Source: Paenibacillus brevis
Lineage (GTDB): Bacteria; Bacillota; Bacilli; Paenibacillales; Paenibacillaceae
Assembly: GCF_018919145.1 (NCBI RefSeq)
Contig: NZ_JAHLQJ010000001.1
Location: 1-64,000, forward strand
DNA: 64,000 nucleotides
Direction of reading: 5' to 3'
This document shows positions 23,951 to 31,747 of the stretch, in pieces. The position numbers and the translations under genes were made by a program. Numbering within the stretch: the stretch's first letter is position 1; the number at the start of each line of letters is the position of its first letter. The notes under the pieces are model-generated. The model had not been told where the DNA came from and ran no database searches. It worked only from the letters and a program-made list of their open reading frames with translations.

Positions 23951-24829
23951 TTACCTCCCCCTTCCTTGCTCAAGCCATTTCCGGCTTAGCTCCACCCAGG
24001 AACCCAGGCTCAGAGCGTTCACCTGGTCCTCGGGCTTAACGGTGTCATCGCCAAGAGACATGCCATGAGGTCCCTTCTCGAACAGATGCAATTCACAAGG
24101 CACTTGATATTCATGCAGCTTGCTGGCAAGTCCAAGCAGATCGGTTGGCAGAATCACCGTATCCTCATAGGTTCCCCAGATAAAGGTGCGCGGGGTGTCC
24201 CCGCTTACGAGGGGGAGAAGATTAAGTGACTGCTCTTCTTCCTCGGTAAGATTCTCCTTGCCCATCAGGATTTCACGAATATTCGGACCACGGAAATCCG
24301 GCATTAGCCCCTTGTCCATCAGCTCAATGAGGAAGGCCGGCGTCTCTGTCGAACGCGGCTCCAAGGTGACCGCAGGATAACCCAGAACCAATTGATTGGG
24401 CTTGATTTGTTCCGAAGTCAGCCCGATCTCATCCGTAATGATTGCATTGCGATAGTGAACCCCCAAGCTAAGAGCCAAATTGCCCCCCGCAGAAAAGCCA
24501 GCCACGGTTATATCATTCGTATCGACCCGCCATTCATCAGCTCGTGCCCGGATGATAGACATCGCTTGAGCCAACTCGCGTAGAGCGGTTGGGAACGGAT
24601 TGGCGATTTTCACGGAATAGGTCAGAACAAAAGCATGATAGCCCATTCTGGCGAAGGCCAGTGCCACCGGCTCGCCTTCATTTTGCGAGATAAAGGCATA
24701 ACCTCCCCCGGGGCAGATTAGAATAGCTGGACGAACCAAGCCTTTCCGGTCATACTCCCCATCCTCTTGCACGTAAGTCGTCAAGGTGGCCGAGGAATGT
24801 TCAAACAGCTTTATCGTTTCATGAATCAC
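23951..24829 (-). CDS. Alpha/beta-hydrolase esterase (acetyl-xylan/acetyl esterase-like)
   Basis: A 292-aa hydrolase without a signal peptide. The oxyanion-hole motif CPGGGYAF is near residue 40. The nucleophile elbow GFSAGGNLA (Ser near residue 124) follows, and a C-terminal GPHGMSLG supplies the His. This is the pattern of the BD-FAE/acetyl-xylan esterase group, which removes acetyl groups from imported oligosaccharides. The GTG start has AAGGA 6 bases upstream. It lies between the GH3 and pgmB genes, consistent with deacetylating the same sugar. Confidence 0.87.
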   Translation of the reverse strand: MIHETIKLFEHSSATLTTYVQEDGEYDRKGLVRPAILICPGGGYAFISQNEGEPVALAFARMGYHAFVLTYSVKIANPFPTALRELAQAMSIIRARADEWRVDTNDITVAGFSAGGNLALSLGVHYRNAIITDEIGLTSEQIKPNQLVLGYPAVTLEPRSTETPAFLIELMDKGLMPDFRGPNIREILMGKENLTEEEEQSLNLLPLVSGDTPRTFIWGTYEDTVILPTDLLGLASKLHEYQVPCELHLFEKGPHGMSLGDDTVKPEDQVNALSLGSWVELSRKWLEQGRGR

Positions 24830-24844
24830 ATGAGTTCCTTCTTT

Positions 24845-26548
24845 CTATAATCGAGTATCCCATTTTCCGCAGAATGGATCTACAGGACTCTTGCCCTTGA
24901 ATGCCGACCGCCCTGTCAGCTTGCGAACGAGCAGAGGCAAGGTATAATCATTAACTCCATACGTATTAATAAAGGTTTTGACCCGAGGGACATCCAGCAG
25001 ATGATATGGATTCTCTGTCGAAATGAAGATCGTCGGGATGGATTGCATATAGATCGGAACGTTCACTCCCATCGGGTTAATCCATTCAATGCGTACGGCG
25101 GTCTGGTTCGATTTGGTCGCCAGATTGCACAGGTAGAGGATCAAATCGTAGCGATCCTGCATGTCCTGGAACGAGCCTTGAAGCCCTTCGTAAACGCCGC
25201 TGGGCTCGAAGCGCGTCACTTCAAAGCCCTCCGCTTCCAATAATGGAATGAAGGAAGCGGCCAGTCCGCTCGATTTGTTGTAGCCCAGGGCGTTGGCTTC
25301 ACTCTCGATATCATAGAGCAGAACCCGCTTGAAGCGCTGGCTGGTGATAGGCAATACGCCCTGCTCCTCCTTCACGAGCGTGATGGATCGATCAGCTACC
25401 TGCTCTGCGATATTCAGATGGCGCTCATGTCTTAGTGTGTTCTCCGCCGTTTCCGGCGAGGGGAAATTGCTAGACTTATGCAGAGCTAGAGAGGCCTTCA
25501 ACCCGAGAATACGCAGCACCGCTTCATCCAACCTTTTTGCTGACAGCAGGCCATTCTCCAGCCCTTGCTTCATGAAGGCAACGTCTTCGGCCAGATTCTT
25601 GGTGAACAGGAACATGTCGCACCCGTTCTCGATCGAACGCGGAACCAATTCATTTCTCGGCATCGGGATATTCATCCCCGCCATGGTAGTGGCATCGGTC
25701 AAGATCAAGCCATTGAAGCCAAGCTGTTCCCGAAGCAAACCAAAGAGCAGCTCTTTGGCCAGCGAAGCCGGCAATATTTCCTCGTCCTTCAGCGACGGAT
25801 CAAGCTTCTTGGAGTATTCAGGCAACGCGATATGCCCGATCATGACCGTCTTGGCCCCCTCGTCAATCAAATGACGATAGATGCTGCCGAAGCTGCGGTC
25901 CCATTCCTCTGTGGTCAATGTATTGACGGAGGTCACAAGATGCTGATCCCGTTCGTCTATACCATCTCCGGGAAAATGCTTGATCGAGGTCGCCATGCCC
26001 TGCTCTTGCGCTCCCTGGACATAGGCAGCGCCCATGGTTTTTACCCGCTCCGGGTCGCTCCCAAAGGTTCGGGTATTGGTAATCGGATTGCGGAAGTTAT
26101 AATCCACGTCGACCACAGGGGCAAACGCATAATTAGCGCCAACGCTCTTGCCTTCCAGGGCACAGATTTTGCCTAGCTCGTAAGCCATCTCGGGATCATC
26201 GGTGGCGGCAATGGTCATATTGGAACCAATCTTCGTCCCATCCTTGGTGATGCCCTGGCCCCCGGCTTCCAAATTGGCAGCAATCAGCAGCGGAATTCTG
26301 GCGGCCGATTGCAAGGTAGAGACGGTGGCCATCACGCTTTCCTTGTCCATTGAACGGCACATCAGCCCTCCTATACCAAGCTCTCCCGCCAGCCGGGTCA
26401 GGAATGGCTCGTCCTGCTTATATCCAACCATGAAGAACAACTGCCCGATCTTCTCATCGGTTGTCAATCCCTCGAAGGTAGATGTCACCCATTGCAGATC
26501 TTCTTCTTCTAAATTGAACGGCTTTTGCCGTAGCAAATTGATGTTCAT
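24845..26548 (-). CDS. GH3 NagZ-type glycosidase or phosphorylase
   Basis: A 567-aa family 3 enzyme without a signal peptide, so it acts on imported sugar. The N-terminal barrel holds KHFPGDGIDERDQH (residues 190-203), the NagZ-type signature with the Asp-x-His dyad (Asp201, His203) as acid/base. The nucleophile is Asp285 in LTDATTMAGM. The C-terminal domain runs to the end. NagZ-type GH3 enzymes with this dyad have been shown (Cellulomonas fimi Nag3) to prefer phosphate as acceptor, releasing beta-sugar 1-phosphates. With pgmB in the operon, phosphorolysis is a reasonable inference; plain hydrolysis remains possible. The ATG at 26548 follows GGAGAGAG; the longer upstream frame runs into the permease gene. 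Confidence 0.87.
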   Translation of the reverse strand: MNINLLRQKPFNLEEEDLQWVTSTFEGLTTDEKIGQLFFMVGYKQDEPFLTRLAGELGIGGLMCRSMDKESVMATVSTLQSAARIPLLIAANLEAGGQGITKDGTKIGSNMTIAATDDPEMAYELGKICALEGKSVGANYAFAPVVDVDYNFRNPITNTRTFGSDPERVKTMGAAYVQGAQEQGMATSIKHFPGDGIDERDQHLVTSVNTLTTEEWDRSFGSIYRHLIDEGAKTVMIGHIALPEYSKKLDPSLKDEEILPASLAKELLFGLLREQLGFNGLILTDATTMAGMNIPMPRNELVPRSIENGCDMFLFTKNLAEDVAFMKQGLENGLLSAKRLDEAVLRILGLKASLALHKSSNFPSPETAENTLRHERHLNIAEQVADRSITLVKEEQGVLPITSQRFKRVLLYDIESEANALGYNKSSGLAASFIPLLEAEGFEVTRFEPSGVYEGLQGSFQDMQDRYDLILYLCNLATKSNQTAVRIEWINPMGVNVPIYMQSIPTIFISTENPYHLLDVPRVKTFINTYGVNDYTLPLLVRKLTGRSAFKGKSPVDPFCGKWDTRL

Positions 26549-26585
26549 CCGCTTATCTCTCTCCTCTCCTGATGCTCGCTTTTCT

Positions 26586-27578
26586 CTATGCGCTCGCTTT
26601 TCTCCCTGCCTTGGCACGGTTAAGATAGGAGCGGATGCGCTCCTGATTGGTCGTATAGGCCATGAAGACCACAATGAACACCCCGATGACCACGGTTTGC
26701 AGGGAACTGTTAATGCCCATGACCACCATCCCGTAGGACAGGGAGTTCATCCCCAGCGCCCCTGCAAAAATGCCCAGCGGCAAGTTCGTAAATTGCGCAA
26801 GGTACAGCCCCATCAATACCGGAGCCATGGAAGAGAACATCAAGGCGGTGGAGCTAAGATTCCCGGCTGGTGATACCAGTACAGTGGAGGCGTTAATAAC
26901 GGCAGAGATGCCAAGGAGCGCCCCTACGACCAGGTAGGTCAGCAAAATATTCCTCTTCTCCTTCACGCCCATGTTGACCGCAAGTCTCGGATTGGCGGAC
27001 AACGATCTTGTATCATAGCCAAATTTGGTGTGACCCAGAAGGTAATAGAACAACACCATGACTACGGCCAACAGGATATAAATCCAGGGCGACCTTGCGA
27101 AGATCGTCAGGTTAGCATGCATAAATAGCTGGGTACCTGAACCTCCATAGACGACACCGGATATCGCCTCATACATCATCACCACGCCAAGCGAGACAAT
27201 GATCGTAGGCACCCGAATCCAGACATACAGGAGCCCTTCAAATAAACTCAGCACAATGGCAACCGCGATAGTAATGATGAGCAACATGACTGGGCCGAGC
27301 CCCAGATCAATCGTTATATTGCTCCCAATGATGCCGGCGAGCATGATGATGATTCCTGGTGCAAAGTCCCATCTTCCGCCGGATAAAGGCAACGCAATGG
27401 CATAAGCCGTAATCGTCGTCAGCACGCTGCCCCGTACAATCCGGTCGAAGGCTCCGAAGGATACGTACCCTGTTTTGCTCATGAGAAGCGTTATAACCAG
27501 AAAGCTGAGATACACAGCAATTGGAAACATGAAGGTCTTTAGCAGGTTAACTGCGTATTTCCACATTGAGGCTTGCAT
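26586..27578 (-). CDS. Sugar ABC transporter permease (RbsC/YjfF-like)
   Basis: A 330-aa membrane protein with about ten helices of the branched-chain amino acid/ribose permease family. ALPLSGGRWDFAPG near residue 62 and SANPRLAVNMGV near residue 193 correspond to family blocks; the latter contacts the ATPase. This operon encodes two different permeases with one double ATPase, as in the YtfQRT-YjfF galactofuranose system. They probably form a heterodimer. GGAGTG precedes the ATG. Confidence 0.9.
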   Translation of the reverse strand: MQASMWKYAVNLLKTFMFPIAVYLSFLVITLLMSKTGYVSFGAFDRIVRGSVLTTITAYAIALPLSGGRWDFAPGIIIMLAGIIGSNITIDLGLGPVMLLIITIAVAIVLSLFEGLLYVWIRVPTIIVSLGVVMMYEAISGVVYGGSGTQLFMHANLTIFARSPWIYILLAVVMVLFYYLLGHTKFGYDTRSLSANPRLAVNMGVKEKRNILLTYLVVGALLGISAVINASTVLVSPAGNLSSTALMFSSMAPVLMGLYLAQFTNLPLGIFAGALGMNSLSYGMVVMGINSSLQTVVIGVFIVVFMAYTTNQERIRSYLNRAKAGRKASA

Positions 27579-27634
27579 AGTTTCACTCCATTATCCGCTT
27601 GCCCGTCAAACTTCTTTCCCAAAGCAAGCATGGT

Positions 27635-28774
27635 TTAATTTCTGGCCGCCTTAATCTCGGCAAGTGTACGATTCGTCAGCTCCTGCAACGATTCCCATGT
27701 GGCTGCATCGTTATACGTCAGCATAACGCTCTTCAATTCCTCTGCCGTCACAGGACCTTGGGATTGATCTTCCGGAATAACGTAATTTTTGAAATCTTGT
27801 ACCTCTTCAATGGAAGTCATCGTGACATAGCTGATATAGCCATTGGCCTTCCAATCCGAATACGTCTTGCCATTCAGCCGATCATAGAGCTGGGCGAAGG
27901 AGTTCGCGACAAGCTGACCATAGTTGTTTGTTCCGGCCATCAGCACCTTGCCGCTGGCAAAGCCATCTTCCGCGCTATCGTTATAACCAAGCGCCAGCAA
28001 AGGAATGTCCGGCTTCGTGCTGTTGAGGATGGCTGGATACACATAATCCATACCGGAACCCAAACCTACAATGGCATCCACCTCGGGATGATCGGAGATC
28101 ACCTTGGTCACGGCATCGGCCGCATTTTCCGGAGCAAAGGAATGGAATTCTGTCGGATACACGGTCACTTCTCCTTGCGTATCCAGTTCATTCATCTTAT
28201 CCGTGAAGCCCTTGATAATAGCCGGAGCATCAACAAAGGCAAACTCCAGGAATGACGTCATCCCAATATGCTTCGCCCCAGCTGCATAAGCTTGTTCCGC
28301 ATATTTGGCTCCCAGTTCCTCAGGATTCTCGCCAAATTGCTTGATGCCGCCTACAAAATAGTCACTCGTTACATTCTCGTCCACTTCACCCAGTGCAACC
28401 GCATAATAGACACCGGCTTCTTCCGTCAGGCTGACGCTTTGCTCCAGTGCGGTATCATAACCACTAATGATGGCATCCACGCCGGAGGCCAGCAGGTTCT
28501 CCAGACCGCTGATATGTCCTTCTTCACTAGGTCCTACCGTAGCAAAGTTGAATTTCACATTAAAATTCTTCTCCAGATACGAGCAATAGGCTTTAATTTG
28601 TTGTCCTTGAATATCGGTATAATTGTAAAGCATGACTCCTATGGTATAATTGTCTTTCGCCTTGCCGCCTTCATTGCCGTTTGCACTGTTGCCGTTCCCG
28701 CCACAACCGGACAGAACTACACTGAACAGAAGCATCAACGCTGCCAAAGAGAAGATCCACTGTTTTCTTTTCAT
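27635..28774 (-). CDS. Sugar ABC transporter substrate-binding lipoprotein (RbsB/YtfQ-like)
   Basis: A 379-aa lipoprotein with lipobox VLSGC (Cys24) and a Gly/Asn-rich linker. The mature part is a periplasmic-binding-protein type 1 fold starting YTIGVMLYNYTDIQGQQIK, with GVDAIISGYDT and VDAIVGLGSGMDY marking the two lobes. It binds the sugar outside the membrane and delivers it to the two permeases encoded on either side. The ligand is not evident. AAGGGG precedes the ATG. Confidence 0.9.
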   Translation of the reverse strand: MKRKQWIFSLAALMLLFSVVLSGCGGNGNSANGNEGGKAKDNYTIGVMLYNYTDIQGQQIKAYCSYLEKNFNVKFNFATVGPSEEGHISGLENLLASGVDAIISGYDTALEQSVSLTEEAGVYYAVALGEVDENVTSDYFVGGIKQFGENPEELGAKYAEQAYAAGAKHIGMTSFLEFAFVDAPAIIKGFTDKMNELDTQGEVTVYPTEFHSFAPENAADAVTKVISDHPEVDAIVGLGSGMDYVYPAILNSTKPDIPLLALGYNDSAEDGFASGKVLMAGTNNYGQLVANSFAQLYDRLNGKTYSDWKANGYISYVTMTSIEEVQDFKNYVIPEDQSQGPVTAEELKSVMLTYNDAATWESLQELTNRTLAEIKAARN

Positions 28775-28809
28775 TTGAATGTACCCCTTTTCTGATCTAT
28801 TATTGTTGT

Positions 28810-29763
28810 TTATCTCGGCATAACCTCAGTGGCCGGTCTCCGCAGCAGCAGGAACACGACAACGAGGAAAATCATACCCTTCACCAGCGATACTACCTCA
28901 GGCGGAACGCCCACCATCACCAGACCATTGTTCAACAATACCAAGGTAATGCTTCCCACAAAGGCCGAGCTCATTCTGGAACGGCTACCCCCGTTGAGCG
29001 CCATGCCGCCCAGAATCAGCGCGACGATAACGTCCATCTCCAGTCCCATCCCGGTGTTCTCACTAATAACCGCCGAGCGGGACAAGGAAAGAATCGAAGC
29101 GAACCCCACCAGGATACCCGCCAGCAGATAGGCAATAACCTTGGTCCTATTCACTCGTACACCACTCTGTGATGCGGCCAGCGGATTGTCGCCAATCGCT
29201 TTGTTTTGCTTGCCCATCTTCGTCAGATGGAACAATACATAACCAACCACACCCACCAGCACGATGATGGTTACGATCAGGGGCATATTCCTCCCTAGCT
29301 CCCTTAATGGCTTGACATCCACCAGAGCAATCTTGGTCACCGAGGTTGACACCTGGTAGGTGACGATCCCTCGGGATACAATCATGATCGCTAGTGAGGC
29401 AATGGCGGCCATGAGGCCAAACTGGTTGGCAATCAGCACGTTAATCATATAACAGAGGACCGATATGAATACGGCCACCAGAATGCCTAGCACAAGCGGG
29501 GCTCCTGCATTCATCGTGTAAATAGCCGCCATGGAGCTTAGCGCCAACACCGCCCCTACCGAAATATCCATCCCGCCATGGGAGAAAATAAAGATCATCC
29601 CCACGGTGATCGTAAATAAAATGACGAGCTGCTTGAGTATCGTTCGAACGTTGAACTCAGATAACAGCGCTCCGTCTGTCATGAGCGTGAACACAAGCAA
29701 TACGAGCACCAGCCCGGCATACTGGATCAGCGTATGTTGATGCTTTTTGAAAAATAGTTTCAT
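28810..29763 (-). CDS. Sugar ABC transporter permease (RbsC/YtfT-like)
   Basis: A 317-aa membrane protein of the RbsC family. FSHGGMDISVGAVLALSSM near residue 60 is the classic family motif, IGDNPLAASQSGVRV near residue 195 is the ATPase-contacting loop, and ALILGGMALNGGSRS near residue 250 is also conserved. It is the second permease of the operon and shares only family-level similarity with the other. It is encoded between the ATPase and the binding protein. Confidence 0.9.
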   Translation of the reverse strand: MKLFFKKHQHTLIQYAGLVLVLLVFTLMTDGALLSEFNVRTILKQLVILFTITVGMIFIFSHGGMDISVGAVLALSSMAAIYTMNAGAPLVLGILVAVFISVLCYMINVLIANQFGLMAAIASLAIMIVSRGIVTYQVSTSVTKIALVDVKPLRELGRNMPLIVTIIVLVGVVGYVLFHLTKMGKQNKAIGDNPLAASQSGVRVNRTKVIAYLLAGILVGFASILSLSRSAVISENTGMGLEMDVIVALILGGMALNGGSRSRMSSAFVGSITLVLLNNGLVMVGVPPEVVSLVKGMIFLVVVFLLLRRPATEVMPR

Positions 29764-29784
29764 CGTTGTTTCTCACCGCCTTGC

Positions 29785-31311
29785 CTAAATCATGTAGTCG
29801 ATTAGCATAGATTCACTTAATTGCTCATCCCGCCGGAATTCCTTATTAATTCTTCCATCCTTCATCATCAGAATCCGGTCGCTCATCCCGATTAATTCGG
29901 GGAGTTCCTCCGAGATGATCAAGATGGCATAGCCTTGCTGCTTCAGCGAGTAGAGCAGTTGATACATCGTGGTCTTCACCCCAACGTCAACACCGCGAGT
30001 TGGACTATCGAGGATCAGAATTTTGGAATCGTTGCCGATCCATTTGCCAAAAGACACCTTTTGTTTGTTGCCCCCCGACAATTCCCCTACGCGCTGATTC
30101 ATCCCGCTGGCCTTGATATTCAATCCCTCGATCTGCTTACGAGCAAATCTCTTCTCTGCTCCGGGCAAGACCAGTCCGAATTGAGTCAGCTTCCCGAGGG
30201 CCGACAATACAAGGTTTTCTTTGATTGAGGCTTCCATAATTAAAGTCTCGCGATCCCGGTCCTTGGACACATATCCGACTTGATTCGCGATCGCATTCTG
30301 GACATTTTTTATCTTGGTGGGATGTAGTTCTCCCCGCCCTTGCTGCCTATGCCCGTATACGATAACTTCACCCTGCTGTGGCTTCAACTCACCGAAAATG
30401 ACCTTCCCTACCTCATGCATACCGCTGCCTGACAATCCACCAATTCCGAGGATTTCTCCTTGGTACAGATCAAAACCAATATCGTGAAGTGTATTCGTAT
30501 GAACGCCCTTCACTTGAATCATGGCCTGATCACCACGCGAAGCCACATCATCGCTTCTATAGTAGTTGCCTTCGATCACTCTGCCGACCATGGATTGCTT
30601 GATATGATTCTCTTCAAAATCCGCGCGGTCAATCGTCGTGATTAAATCACCGTCTCGCATGATAGTCAGCGCATCGCAGACCTCCATCAGTTCGGGAAGA
30701 TCATGGGAGATAAATAAGACTGCTTTATTCAGATCACGCAGCTTGTGCATCAACCGGTGAATCAGAAGTCTTCCGTCGTGCGACAATGCGGTGGTCGTCT
30801 CGTCCACAATGAACAATTCCGGCTCGTGATACAACGCTCTCGCGATTTCAATCAGCTTCCGCTGTTCGAAATTCAAGGTGAAGGTCGGCTGTGATACGTC
30901 TACCGGACCGAACTCAACAAGCTCCAGCGCCTTCTCTGCCTCCTCAAGCATCCGCTTGCGATCAACAAAACCGCCCCGCAGGAATCGCTTCTCATCTCCC
31001 AAAAAGATATTCTCCGCAATGGACAAAGGACCGATGGTTCCGGTCTCCTGTACAATCATGGAGATTTTTCTGGCCCGGGCATCCAGCGGGTTCTTGGGAA
31101 TATAAGGCTCACCTTCGACATAGATGTCCCCATCCGTCTTCGGCAGCAAGCCGCTGATCATGGCGGAGATCGTTGATTTACCGGAACCATTCTCGCCGAT
31201 TAGTCCGCGAATCTCCCCGCGATAAATCTTCATGCTCACCTGATTCACGGCCAAAACCTCATTAAATCTCTTCACGATATTTCTGGTTTCTAAAAAAACG
31301 GGTTTGTCCAT
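29785..31311 (-). CDS. Sugar ABC transporter ATP-binding protein (RbsA/MglA-type)
   Basis: A 508-aa protein with two ATPase domains. The first has Walker A GENGSGKSTI and a degenerate signature (LNFEQRKLIEIARALY), with VDETTTAL as Walker B. The second has a degenerate Walker A (GLSGSGMHEV), an intact signature LSGGNKQKV and LDSPTRGVDVG. This asymmetry is normal in the RbsA/MglA/XylG family. It is the first gene of the transporter operon, with GGAAGG before the ATG. A TTATAG-N17-TACACT promoter-like pair lies upstream. Confidence 0.92.
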   Translation of the reverse strand: MDKPVFLETRNIVKRFNEVLAVNQVSMKIYRGEIRGLIGENGSGKSTISAMISGLLPKTDGDIYVEGEPYIPKNPLDARARKISMIVQETGTIGPLSIAENIFLGDEKRFLRGGFVDRKRMLEEAEKALELVEFGPVDVSQPTFTLNFEQRKLIEIARALYHEPELFIVDETTTALSHDGRLLIHRLMHKLRDLNKAVLFISHDLPELMEVCDALTIMRDGDLITTIDRADFEENHIKQSMVGRVIEGNYYRSDDVASRGDQAMIQVKGVHTNTLHDIGFDLYQGEILGIGGLSGSGMHEVGKVIFGELKPQQGEVIVYGHRQQGRGELHPTKIKNVQNAIANQVGYVSKDRDRETLIMEASIKENLVLSALGKLTQFGLVLPGAEKRFARKQIEGLNIKASGMNQRVGELSGGNKQKVSFGKWIGNDSKILILDSPTRGVDVGVKTTMYQLLYSLKQQGYAILIISEELPELIGMSDRILMMKDGRINKEFRRDEQLSESMLIDYMI

Positions 31312-31747
31312 GTCAACCTTCCTTCAATCTTGATATCGCTTTCTTCCCGTGGCCCAAGTGTAACATGATTGAGAATGAGCTATAACTGCTTCTTTTATCT
31401 TCATTAGGGCAATAATTTAACCAATCAGAATCGCCAAATCCTAGAAATGCTTACACAAAGTTAAAAATCCTCCCCTTATGAGAGCCAGAGACAACAAAAA
31501 AGCACACTTTCTGCTGAAAGCGTCCCGATTCTACTTTCCAAGGGGTCCTATATCCTGAGAAACCAAATATCTTAGCATAGGAGAGATTAAATATTAACTA
31601 TACTTTTTATCATGTATAGAGCAAAAATTTAACCTAAATGCTCATTTTCCAACATTTCACTCTTTAGTATTGTGGATTGCATTAATATTTAGTACACTCT
31701 GGAAAAAGCATGGAATTAACAAACCAACCATCAAGGAGTGCTTGAGC
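31312..31747. promoter_or_regulatory. Divergent control region of the sugar cluster
   Basis: This stretch of about 435 bp separates the transporter operon from the AraC-GH39 gene. A minus-strand TTATAG-N17-TACACT near 31356-31384 could drive the transporter. The plus strand is AT-rich with TATACTTTTTATCATGTATAG near 31600. The binding sites of the AraC-type protein are expected here, but no clear repeat pair could be assigned. Confidence 0.4.
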
